64,000 nt of DNA, from positions 2,852,001 through 2,916,000 of the forward strand of contig NZ_AP022614.1 in assembly GCF_010730575.1 (NCBI RefSeq), read 5' to 3'. Shown in pieces: positions 57,047 to 64,000 of the stretch. The notes below the pieces were generated by a model that was given only the letters and a program-made list of their open reading frames with translations, was not told where the DNA came from and did no database searches. Position 1 is the stretch's first letter. Each line of letters begins with the position of its first letter. The translations under genes were made by a program, and so were the position numbers. The stretch comes from Mycobacterium parmense. GTDB taxonomy: Bacteria > Actinomycetota > Actinomycetes > Mycobacteriales > Mycobacteriaceae.

Positions 57047-58268
57047 GCGTTGCGGCCCGGCGAGGTGCCCGCGGGGACGGCCCTGTGCCCTTCGGGTCAC
57101 CATGCGGCCCGGACGCGACGGCCTCCGCGGCGTCGGGCTGACCGCGCGCAGCCAGTGCGCCGGCGAGCGAGGTGGCCGCGATCGTCAGCAGCGCACCCAA
57201 CATCAGCGCCGCCGACTCCCCCGCTACCAGGAGGTGCTCCTCGGTGCCGATGGTGGCCGCCGCCACGGGCACTCCGAGTTGTGCGGCCGACAGCGCCGCG
57301 ATCGTCAAAGGCTGGCCGAGGAGCCGGCCCGCGCAGTGTGCGAGGACCGCACCCAGACCCAGGCCCACCCCCAGCAGGATCAGCTTCGGGTGCGACGCCA
57401 GTTCGCGCACCTGCAGCGAGGCGCCCAGCCAGACGAAGAACAACGGGCTGAAGAAGCCCTCGGTGATGCCGAACAGCTGGCGTGCCAACCGTCGCGGTTC
57501 ACCGGCCGCGGCGACCACCAGCCCCACCGCGAAACCCGCCAGCATGACCGAGACGCGGGTGGTGACGGCCAGCGCCGCCAGCGCGAAAAGCACCAGCAGG
57601 CTGATCCGCAGCTCCAGTGCGAACCGGTGCCGTTCGGAGAAGCTGTGCGCGCGGCCGCGCCAGCCCCTGCGGTCGAATCCCCGCAGCAGCACGTAGAGCA
57701 ACGCCGCGCAGCCCGCCACGGCCAGCGCACCCAGCGCCGCGGGGGCCGCCCTCCGCGCGTCGATCACCAACGGCAACAAGACAATACACGCGGCATCCGC
57801 GATGGCGATCTGCGTCGTCACTGAGAGCACCTGAGGGCCACGCAGCCGCAGCGAATCGATCACCGGCAGCGCCAGCGCCGCCGACGACGACGCCATCACC
57901 ACGGCATAGAGGGCCGCGTGGCCCGTACCGAACCTCGCGGCCAGCCCGAACCCCAGAGCCGCCGCGGCGGCGCCGGCCAGGCCGGCCCGCGCCAACGCCA
58001 TCGGGAACGTCGAACGCAGGTTGTTGCCGCGGACGGGGACGTGGGTGCCCACCACGAACATCACCAGCGCAAAACCGACGTTCGCCAGGAGCTCGAAGGT
58101 CGGGTTGCCGACGTCGACGACTCCGAGGCCGGTCTTGCCGATGATCAAACCCGCGGTCAGCTCACCGATGATCACCGGTATCCGCAGGCGCGGCAGCGAT
58201 GCCAGCAGCGGGCCCGCGAACCCGACGGCGGTCAGCAAGGCCAGTGTGGGGAAACCAAAGCTCTGCAC
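57039..58268 (-). CDS. Cation:proton antiporter, CPA2 family
   Basis: A 409-residue integral membrane protein with about 12 hydrophobic segments, of the KefB/NapA-type sodium/proton exchanger family. The conserved start IPVIIGELTAGLIIGKTGLGVV and the helix VGFALVMFVVGTHVP lie in the N-terminal third. SSSAALALPVIDSLRL is the unwound-helix region, followed by TQIAIADAACIVLLPLV with the ion-binding Asp. EGFFSPLFFVWLGASL is the C-terminal family block. There is no TrkA-N domain. ATG at 58268 is 18 bases after the P450 gene, so the two may be co-transcribed. Confidence 0.87.
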   Translation of the reverse strand: MQSFGFPTLALLTAVGFAGPLLASLPRLRIPVIIGELTAGLIIGKTGLGVVDVGNPTFELLANVGFALVMFVVGTHVPVRGNNLRSTFPMALARAGLAGAAAAALGFGLAARFGTGHAALYAVVMASSSAALALPVIDSLRLRGPQVLSVTTQIAIADAACIVLLPLVIDARRAAPAALGALAVAGCAALLYVLLRGFDRRGWRGRAHSFSERHRFALELRISLLVLFALAALAVTTRVSVMLAGFAVGLVVAAAGEPRRLARQLFGITEGFFSPLFFVWLGASLQVRELASHPKLILLGVGLGLGAVLAHCAGRLLGQPLTIAALSAAQLGVPVAAATIGTEEHLLVAGESAALMLGALLTIAATSLAGALAARGQPDAAEAVASGPHGDPKGTGPSPRAPRRAATHD

Positions 58269-58286
58269 ACAGGGAGCTTATGGTCG

Positions 58287-59447
58287 CTACCACCGCAGCG
58301 GCAGCCTGCTCAGCACCACCGCCCCACCCTGCCGGAAGCTGAACCGGGGCGTGAAGCCCGGCTCCAACTCAAAATCCGGCACGGCGCGCAACCATTCCGT
58401 CACGATCACCGCAAGTTCCATTCGCGCCATCGTCTTGCCCAGGCAGCGGTGGATGCCGCCGCCGAATGTCCTGTGTTGCTTCGGCGGAATTCTCCCGTCG
58501 TCGCCCACGACCACCGATGACTCCTTGCCGTCGCCGAGGTTGGCCGACGCCAGGCACAAGCGCACCGGAGAGCCCGCCGGGATGGTGACGCCGGCGACGG
58601 TGACGTCTCGATTGGTGAAGCGTCCGATGAATGGCAGCGGGGTCTCGAGCCGGAGCACTTCCTCGGCGAAAGCCCTTACCTGATCGGGGTTTTCGCGAAG
58701 CAGCGAACGCAACTCCGGGTTGCGCGCCAAGTGCAGCAGCGCCGAGCCGATGGCCGACTGCATGCCGTCCTGGGCGAAATACAGAAGGGCGAAGAGCCCG
58801 ATCACCTCGTCTTGGGTGAGCGGATCGTCTCCGGTGAGCAGTCGGGCCGCAAGGGCCGGCTTCTCTTCCGCCTCGATCGCCTCGATGAGATATCGGAGCA
58901 ACTGCGACGTTTGCGCCGACCCCGGCACGTCCCAGATGACGTCGTCCGCCCAGGCGACCACCTTGTCGCGGTCCTCCAGCGGGAGTCCGCACAAAATGGC
59001 CAGCGCCCCGAACGGATAGGGGTCGGCGATGTCGCCGATCGCTTCGCACGCGCCGTCGGACGCGACGGCGCCGACGAGCGCGGCGGCATGTTCCCGCAGC
59101 TGCGACGTCAGCCCGTTGACCGCCTGGGGGCCGAAGTAGGGTCGCAGGATCTGGCGGTAGCGCGTGTGGTCGGGAGGGTCGTAGGCGATCGGGAGTGGGA
59201 TCAGTTCGGTCTTCACCCAGCCCCCGGCCGGCGCGAGCTCTTTGCGGCGTGAGCCGAAGGTGCGCGGGTCGCGCAGCGCCGCGCGCACGTCCTCGCCGCG
59301 GGCCAGGACGTAGTAACCACTCAGTTCGCGAAACACGGCACCGTCGCGCAGCGTGCGCCAGTAGTCCCTCGGGTCGTCCGCGATGAGGCACCGATTCTCG
59401 TCCAGAAACGGCGGCGGCGGGAGCGCGAAGCGACTCACGTCGAGCAC
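58287..59447 (-). CDS. Cytochrome P450 with altered I-helix
   Basis: A 386-residue P450 as measured from GTG 59447; the frame is open to about 59606, so the start is uncertain. The haem-ligand loop is FGGGIHRCLGKTMARME with Cys335. The K-helix ExxR is in EEVLRLETPLPF, and the PERF-like region is ANLGDGKES. The I-helix reads LLYFAQDGMQSAIG, where the usual AGxDTT/AGxETT pattern is absent, so the acid-alcohol pair that delivers protons to bound oxygen is missing. The redox partner is not adjacent. It is followed by the antiporter gene after 18 bases. Confidence 0.87.
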   Translation of the reverse strand: MLDVSRFALPPPPFLDENRCLIADDPRDYWRTLRDGAVFRELSGYYVLARGEDVRAALRDPRTFGSRRKELAPAGGWVKTELIPLPIAYDPPDHTRYRQILRPYFGPQAVNGLTSQLREHAAALVGAVASDGACEAIGDIADPYPFGALAILCGLPLEDRDKVVAWADDVIWDVPGSAQTSQLLRYLIEAIEAEEKPALAARLLTGDDPLTQDEVIGLFALLYFAQDGMQSAIGSALLHLARNPELRSLLRENPDQVRAFAEEVLRLETPLPFIGRFTNRDVTVAGVTIPAGSPVRLCLASANLGDGKESSVVVGDDGRIPPKQHRTFGGGIHRCLGKTMARMELAVIVTEWLRAVPDFELEPGFTPRFSFRQGGAVVLSRLPLRW

Positions 59448-59616
59448 CGCAGCACTGCTGGACGGATCGCGTTCACGGGCAGATCGTAGATGAATCCGTG
59501 CGCCGCGATGGTGAACAGAGGGTGGCCGTTTCGGAAATCGACCGCGCAGGCCCAGGCGTGCTTCACGAGGCCCTGGCGCCCGCGTCGCGGTCAGATGCCA
59601 CATCAATCCGATTATT

Positions 59617-59639
59617 TTACAACGGTTTTCGGACTGTAA
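59617..59639 (-). promoter_or_regulatory. TTACA/TGTAA inverted repeat upstream of the P450 gene
   Basis: TTACA (59617-59621) and TGTAA (59635-59639) are 5-bp arms with a 13-base spacer, within an AT-rich patch (ATTATTTTAC) that looks like a promoter. It is possibly a TetR-type operator; the short arms make chance occurrence quite possible. Confidence 0.3.
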
Positions 59640-59663
59640 CGCGACCTTTATCTGGAGCCCGGG

Positions 59664-60518
59664 TCACGGTGCCAGCGTGACAAATCCGGGAGGCATCGGC
59701 GGCGCCGGCGACGGCTCCGCGGGACGGCCGCCGCCACCACCCATGCCGGGGCCGCCGCCACCGGTGCCGGCGCCCGGGCCGGTCCCGATGTCACTGCCGC
59801 CGGCGCCGGCGGGACCACTGCCCGGCTGCGGCGCGGCGACGGGCGGCGCCGGCTGCGGCGTGGCGGCGGGAGGCGGAGGCTGTTGCGGCGGAGGCGGCGG
59901 CTGTTGCGGCGGCGGGGGCGACTGTTTCGGCCGCGGCGGCGTCGCGATCGGCTTGGGCGCTATCCGGACGTGCGCCGCGGGCGGTGGCACAGGAAGCTCC
60001 GGCGGGTCCGGCTGGGGGGCCTCGCCGGCGGGAACGGGGACGGCCAGCGAGGCGAGCACCACTCGACGTGAACGTGACGGCGTGCCGTTCTCGTTCCACC
60101 CCGCCGGGCCGCCGGTTACGAGGGACGCGATCTTGTCTCGGTCGTAGGGGCAGTACGCCTCGACCGCGGCGGTGATGAATCGGGCCTCGGTGCGTGCGAG
60201 TCGGCCGGGGTCGTATTGGCGCTCGGGCGGGTCGACGCTGTAGGCGCCGTTGACCATCGCGTCCACCAATCCCGGGGCGGACATGCCGGCGTCGAGCTTG
60301 CTGCAGGTTTCATGGGCGCCGTGAATGAGGCTCGGCACGCCCCTCAGCGCAGGGATGCCTTCCCTGTCGAGCAGGGCCAGAAAGTGCGCGTCTTCGTCTG
60401 GATCGGCCACTGCTACGCCGCCGCGCAGGATCGCAGCGCACGTCAGCACTGTGAGGGCGGTGCCCAGGACTCCGGCGTGGCCGGTGATGCCGGCGAACCT
60501 GGCGATGCCGGTAGACAT
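59664..60518 (-). CDS. Secreted DUF732 protein with Pro/Gly-rich C-terminal tail
   Basis: A 284-residue exported protein. Residues 1-38 form a signal peptide (GVLGTALTVLTCAAILRGGVAVADP). Residues 40-130 are a DUF732 domain: EDAHFLALLDREGIPALRG, then HETCSKLDAGMSAPGLVDAMVNG, and ITAAVEAYCPYDRDKI, with the paired Cys of the family. From about residue 170 the chain is low-complexity: runs of Pro-Pro-Gln (PPPPQQPPPPPQQPPPP), then Gly-rich (GTGGGGPGMGGGGG), and a Pro-rich end. The tail could span or bind the cell wall. ATG at 60518 is chosen over 60548 because it starts the signal peptide; neither has a good ribosome-binding site. Confidence 0.78.
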   Translation of the reverse strand: MSTGIARFAGITGHAGVLGTALTVLTCAAILRGGVAVADPDEDAHFLALLDREGIPALRGVPSLIHGAHETCSKLDAGMSAPGLVDAMVNGAYSVDPPERQYDPGRLARTEARFITAAVEAYCPYDRDKIASLVTGGPAGWNENGTPSRSRRVVLASLAVPVPAGEAPQPDPPELPVPPPAAHVRIAPKPIATPPRPKQSPPPPQQPPPPPQQPPPPAATPQPAPPVAAPQPGSGPAGAGGSDIGTGPGAGTGGGGPGMGGGGGRPAEPSPAPPMPPGFVTLAP

Positions 60519-61235
60519 GGCAGGAGTTTCCGTTCTATTCGGGCCCATCGTTCGACGAACGTAGACAGCGATTCGTGCACCACGGGTGTCCGTGGGGCCG
60601 GCGCGCCTTGCGGGGCGCACGATTCGGAGTCCGGCGCGCCACGCAACGGGGCGCGATCCACTGCACGTCGCGTGAACGGGACAATCGCCGAGATCGGACT
60701 GCGGGGGTCGGCCAACCGTCGACATCCCGGACGCGCGGGATGGCGTGCCAAGCAATCGTCGAGCCGCTGGTCGACGGCATGCAGAGATCCTAGTCCCGTG
60801 GGCGGGCCGTGCGGTAGGTCGAAATCCGGGACCGGCGCTGAAAGCCGGCTGTGATCCCAGCGGCGAATGGCATGTCCGATGTGCGAAATGCATTGGCGGC
60901 AGACGCGATCCGCAGCGGCAGCACGCCCAGGCCGTCGGAGGGCGCGCGCTTACTCACCGGTAACGTTCCTGCGCAACGCCTTTCATCGATGGTGACGCGC
61001 GCGCAGGACCGCCGCCCGGGGAACGCGCAGGCCACTGGACGGTCGGAGGTTAAGCGCGTAACCTAACGGCCGCAACGTCCGTGTTCAGGAGCGGAGGGCT
61101 CCCACCGGTGTGCGGCACCATGACGCGGCCCGCCGCCTCGACGCCCGCGCACCCGCTTTGCTCGGCAATGCGTCTGAACGACCGAACCATCGCGCGGTTC
61201 CTTCTCGGAGCGGCTCGGCGAAAGGATGAACAACC
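60519..61235. other. Long intergenic region between divergent DUF732 and aldehyde dehydrogenase genes
   Basis: 717 bases. Several open frames of 70-80 codons occur on both strands, but none shows a convincing coding pattern, start signal or family motif. An inverted repeat at 61047-61064 and the ribosome-binding site AAAGGA before GTG 61236 are the only signals I can support. The region may hold an untranslated leader or a small RNA, but nothing shows that directly. Confidence 0.5.
61047..61064. promoter_or_regulatory. Inverted repeat upstream of the aldehyde dehydrogenase gene
   Basis: AGGTTA-AGCGCG-TAACCT: perfect 6-bp arms around a six-base spacer, 171 bases before the start codon. It is operator-like in size and symmetry; the binding protein is unknown. 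Confidence 0.35.
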
Positions 61236-62684
61236 GTGAGTAGCACCGTCAACATCGATCCCGCGGTTCAGAGCCGGAGCGCGGTGGTCATCCCGGTCTT
61301 CAACCCGTCCAACGAGGAGCAGATCGCAGAAGTCCCGGATTCCGACCAGGCAGCCGTCGACGCGGCGGTCGCCCGGGCACGCGAGACCTTCGAGTCGGGT
61401 GTGTGGCGCAAGGCGCCCGCGTCGCACCGTGCGAACGTGCTGTTTCGCGCCGCGCGCATCATCGAGGAGCGCACCGAGGAGCTTGCCGCGCTCGAGGCCC
61501 AGGACAACGGCATGAACACGACGGCCGCGCGGCACATCATCCCGGTGTCGGTGGAGATGCTGAAGTACTACGCGGGCTGGGTCGGCAAGATCCATGGCGA
61601 GTCGGCCAACCTCGTGTCCGACGGGCTGCTCGGCACCTGGGAGACCTACCACACCTTCACCCAGCTCGAGCCGGTCGGCGTGGTCGGCCTCATCATCCCG
61701 TGGAACGGGCCCTTCTTCGTCGCGATGCTCAAGGTCGCGCCCGCCCTCGCAGCGGGCTGCAGCGCCGTCCTCAAGCCCGCCGAGGAGACGCCACTGACCG
61801 CGCTGAAGCTCGAGGAGATCTTCCGTGAGGCGGGTCTGCCCGACGGCGTGCTGAATGTCATCACCGGCTACGGCGAGACCACGGGCGCAGCACTCACCGC
61901 GCATCCCGACGTCGACAAGATCTCGTTCACCGGATCGACGGAGGTCGGGCGGCTCATCGTCAAGGCCGCCGCGGGCAACCTCAAGCGCCTGACGCTCGAG
62001 CTCGGCGGCAAGTCGCCGCTGATCATGTTCGACGACGCCAACCTCGACAAGGCGATCATGGGGGCCGGCATGGGCCTGCTCGCCGGCTCAGGGCAGAACT
62101 GCTCCTGCACCTCCCGCATGTACGTCCAGCGCGGCATCTATGACCAGGTGGTCGAGGGCCTCGCCGGGTTCGCCCAGATGTTGCCGATGGGCGGCAGCGA
62201 CGATCCCGATTCCGTGCTCGGGCCGCTGATCAGCGACAAGCAGCGCAAGCGCGTCGAGAGCATTGTGCAGGAGGGGGTTTCGCGCGGCGCGCAGATCGTC
62301 ACCGGCGGCAAGCCGATGGACCGCAAGGGCTACTTCTACGAGGCGACGATCGTCACCAACACCACGCCCGATATGCGACTCATCAAGGAGGAGATCTTCG
62401 GGCCGGTCGGCTGCGTCATCCCCTTCGACGACGAGGACGAGGTGATCGCCGCCGCGAACGACACCCATTACGGCCTCGCCGGCTCCATCTGGACCGAGAA
62501 CCTGTCCCGCGCCCATCGCGTCGTGAACGAGCTTCGTGCCGGCCAGATCTGGGTCAACTCGTCGCTGGCGGCGGACCCGTCGATGCCGATCAGCGGACAC
62601 AAGCAGTCGGGCTGGGGCGGCGAGCGCGGCCGCAAGGGCATCGAGGCCTACTTCAACACCAAGGCCGTCTACATCGGCCTATGA
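61236..62684 (+). CDS. NAD(P)-dependent aldehyde dehydrogenase
   Basis: A 482-residue ALDH-superfamily enzyme, oxidising an aldehyde to its acid. The oxyanion and cofactor motifs are IIPWNGPFFVAM, KPAEETPLTAL and FTGSTEVGRLI. The general base Glu is in LELGGKSPLIM and the nucleophile Cys in GSGQNCSCTSR. EEIFGPVGCVIPF and the C-terminal HKQSGWGGERGRKGIEAY complete the fold. It is close to the enzymes annotated as betaine/phenylacetaldehyde-type ALDH. GTG at 61236 follows AAAGGA. It converges on the ketoreductase gene after 42 bases. The substrate is unknown. Confidence 0.9.
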   Translation: MSSTVNIDPAVQSRSAVVIPVFNPSNEEQIAEVPDSDQAAVDAAVARARETFESGVWRKAPASHRANVLFRAARIIEERTEELAALEAQDNGMNTTAARHIIPVSVEMLKYYAGWVGKIHGESANLVSDGLLGTWETYHTFTQLEPVGVVGLIIPWNGPFFVAMLKVAPALAAGCSAVLKPAEETPLTALKLEEIFREAGLPDGVLNVITGYGETTGAALTAHPDVDKISFTGSTEVGRLIVKAAAGNLKRLTLELGGKSPLIMFDDANLDKAIMGAGMGLLAGSGQNCSCTSRMYVQRGIYDQVVEGLAGFAQMLPMGGSDDPDSVLGPLISDKQRKRVESIVQEGVSRGAQIVTGGKPMDRKGYFYEATIVTNTTPDMRLIKEEIFGPVGCVIPFDDEDEVIAAANDTHYGLAGSIWTENLSRAHRVVNELRAGQIWVNSSLAADPSMPISGHKQSGWGGERGRKGIEAYFNTKAVYIGL

Positions 62685-62726
62685 CCCGGTGCCGGTAGCG
62701 CAGCGCCGGATGTGTCTGTCTGGGGC

Positions 62727-63881
62727 TCATAGCTTCCGCAGCCCTCGCAGGATCTGGAAGAACGGAGCGGTCGATGCCGCGCTCCTCCACAGGCTGGGCT
62801 GCATCACGCTGATGTTGCAGGCCACCAGGTAGCCCAGCCCGTGGTCGCGCCACTCGGCCGCCTGATCGATGACGTCCCGTGGTGTCCCGGTCAGCGTCGC
62901 CGCCTTCAGCAGCGACAGCGGCACGTCCTTGACGTAGGACCGCACCGTGGATTCGTCCAGGGTCTGCGGAATGAGGTCCTGACCGCCGGAGAAGTCTTCC
63001 CCGAGCGGGTGCCGGACACCGTGGTCGGCCCACATCTCGCCGGGAATGTTGAGTGCGAACGCTTTTGCCGCGTCGGAACTCATGGCGTCGTCGATTTCGC
63101 CGTCGCTTCGGCCGGTGACGACGAACAGCCACGCCGCCGGCGTGATGGCGGCCGGGTCGCGCCCGGCGTCGGACGCCGCTGTCCTCACTGCGTCAAGGCC
63201 CCGCGCGTAGTCCTCCGGCCGCAATACCATCGCGGGGAACCAGGCGTCGGCGTAGCGCCCAGTGGCTCGCAGCATCCGCGGTCCGTGGGCCGCGATCCAG
63301 ATCTCAGGCCATTTACCGCGGTATGGCGGCAGATCGAAGACCGCGTTGCGCAGCGGAAAGTAGGGCGAGTCTCGGGTGACCAGATCACCATTGGAGTTCC
63401 ACAGGGCGCGGATCGTGGCGATGGCTTCTTCGAAGCGCGCGACCGGCTTGGTCCAGTCAACGCCGTAGGGCTCGTTACCCTCGCGCTCACCGACGCCGAT
63501 ACCCAGGATGGCACGCCCCCGTGAAATCAGATGCAGCGTGGCGGCGGCTTGCGCGGTCACCGCCGGGTTGCGCCGGCTGGCGTCGGTGACGCCCAATCCC
63601 AGCCGCAAACGCGCGAAGCGGTTGCGGGAGGCCAGGTGGCCCAGCAGCGTCCACGGTTCGAGCACGGCATCGATCTTGGGAACGATGCGGGAGACACCGA
63701 GATAGCGCGGATTCGCGATCGACCGTGGAAACAGCGCGTTCAGGTGATCCCCCACCCAGTAGGAGTCGGCGCCAGCGGCTCTGGCGGTCAGTACGTCGGC
63801 GCGAGGGAGGACGGTCGGGGACAATCGTGAATTGACGGGCTGCGTGCCGAGACCAACACGAAATCTGCTCATGGCTGCCAT
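62727..63881 (-). CDS. F420-dependent LLM-class reductase, phthiodiolone ketoreductase-like (Rv2951c family)
   Basis: A 384-residue luciferase-like (LLM) enzyme. The stretch [20 protein letters not shown], then [36 protein letters not shown] and [20 protein letters not shown] follows Rv2951c, the F420-dependent phthiodiolone/phenolphthiodiolone dimycocerosate ketoreductase, as I remember it. [12 protein letters not shown] is the flavin/F420 site. ATG at 63881 is used; an ATG at 63872 is equally possible. No other PDIM/PGL biosynthesis gene is in the window, so it may act on a different diketide or ketone lipid. Confidence 0.88.
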   Translation of the reverse strand: MAAMSRFRVGLGTQPVNSRLSPTVLPRADVLTARAAGADSYWVGDHLNALFPRSIANPRYLGVSRIVPKIDAVLEPWTLLGHLASRNRFARLRLGLGVTDASRRNPAVTAQAAATLHLISRGRAILGIGVGEREGNEPYGVDWTKPVARFEEAIATIRALWNSNGDLVTRDSPYFPLRNAVFDLPPYRGKWPEIWIAAHGPRMLRATGRYADAWFPAMVLRPEDYARGLDAVRTAASDAGRDPAAITPAAWLFVVTGRSDGEIDDAMSSDAAKAFALNIPGEMWADHGVRHPLGEDFSGGQDLIPQTLDESTVRSYVKDVPLSLLKAATLTGTPRDVIDQAAEWRDHGLGYLVACNISVMQPSLWRSAASTAPFFQILRGLRKL

Positions 63882-63917
63882 GGTCGCAAGATCGCACCGC
63901 GCTGGACGGCGTTTGGA

Positions 63918-64000
63918 TCAGATGACCGCCGTTTCCAGGTCCGACGGGTTCGGTGGTCCGTTCAAGGCGCGCAGTGCCGTTTCGGCTACGCGGATGCCAC
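63918..64000 (-). CDS. C-terminal end of an unidentified protein (5' end outside window)
   Basis: A minus-strand frame enters from the right edge and stops at 63918-63920. The 27 visible residues, beginning GIRVAETALRALNGPPNPSD, end in LETAVI. Third positions are mostly G or C, which supports coding. It is upstream of the ketoreductase gene on the same strand (36-base gap), so it may be an operon partner. The fragment is too short to assign a family. Confidence 0.5.
   Translation of the reverse strand, partial: GIRVAETALRALNGPPNPSDLETAVI

Noticed and set aside
60519..61235. Open frames of 70-80 codons in the long gap
   Set aside because: No start signals, no motifs and uneven third-position composition; they differ in no way from shadow frames.
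1..64000. CRISPR arrays, insertion sequences, integrases, phage genes, rRNA
   Set aside because: No regularly spaced repeats, transposase or integrase motifs, or rRNA-like stretches were seen anywhere in the window.

Overview
The window is high-GC actinobacterial DNA from a Mycobacterium. The evidence is gene content that is nearly mycobacterium-specific: DosR/DosS, HspX, Acg-type nitroreductases, Rv1733c- and Rv2628-like proteins, a WS/DGAT triacylglycerol synthase, a DUF732 protein, an Rv0203-type haemophore, and a homologue of the phthiodiolone ketoreductase Rv2951c. It is not M. tuberculosis: genes that lie in several separate loci there are joined here, and there is a group 3b [NiFe]-hydrogenase operon. 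The species cannot be fixed from sequence inspection alone. I see no rRNA, tRNA, insertion sequence, prophage or CRISPR array.

Layout. (1) 1-9.7 kb: the end of a PIG-L deacetylase coupled to a NodS-type methyltransferase, small stress-type proteins, a secreted haemophore, topoisomerase IB, and a ThDP pyruvate-oxidase-like enzyme followed by a FAD/Fe-S D-lactate-dehydrogenase-like enzyme. (2) 9.7-21.3 kb: a sensor-domain membrane protein, an aldo/keto reductase, an SDR, a PAS-GGDEF protein, GlgX, a zinc alcohol dehydrogenase, two flavoprotein reductases and a DUF1360 protein. (3) 21.4-23.1 kb: a MerR regulator divergent from an Hsp20 gene, with palindromes between them, then a PAS-ANTAR protein. 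(4) 23.1-57 kb: a dormancy (DosR) island of about 34 kb. (5) 57-64 kb: an antiporter and P450, a DUF732 protein, an aldehyde dehydrogenase, and an F420-type ketoreductase.

The DosR island is the centre of the window. It holds usp-dosR-dosS, hspX with the esterase/phosphoribosyltransferase fusion and pfkB, four universal stress proteins, four Acg-type nitroreductases, an OtsB-GH65 fusion, a DUF1918 protein, a PPOX-fold protein, Rv1733c- and Rv2628-like proteins, and the hydrogenase. Reading the intergenic gaps by eye against the consensus core GGGACTWWAGTCCC gives DosR-like boxes in front of nearly every transcription unit. In most cases they occur as pairs 21-23 bp apart, centre to centre.

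Two long operons stand out. One runs leftward from the box at 32335 to 23098: USP, kinase-like protein, PEP synthase, nitroreductase, two KAS III-like proteins, WS/DGAT acyltransferase. The second KAS-like protein has lost the His and Asn of the catalytic triad, so the pair looks like a catalytic/non-catalytic heterodimer feeding a storage-lipid acyltransferase under hypoxia. The other runs leftward from the box at 56657 to 49042: nitroreductase, Rv1733c-like protein, the four hydrogenase subunits, the maturation protease and a DUF2156 protein. Almost every junction overlaps by 4-8 bases. The inferred picture is a single locus that couples hypoxia/NO/redox sensing to hydrogen metabolism, gluconeogenic PEP supply and lipid storage.
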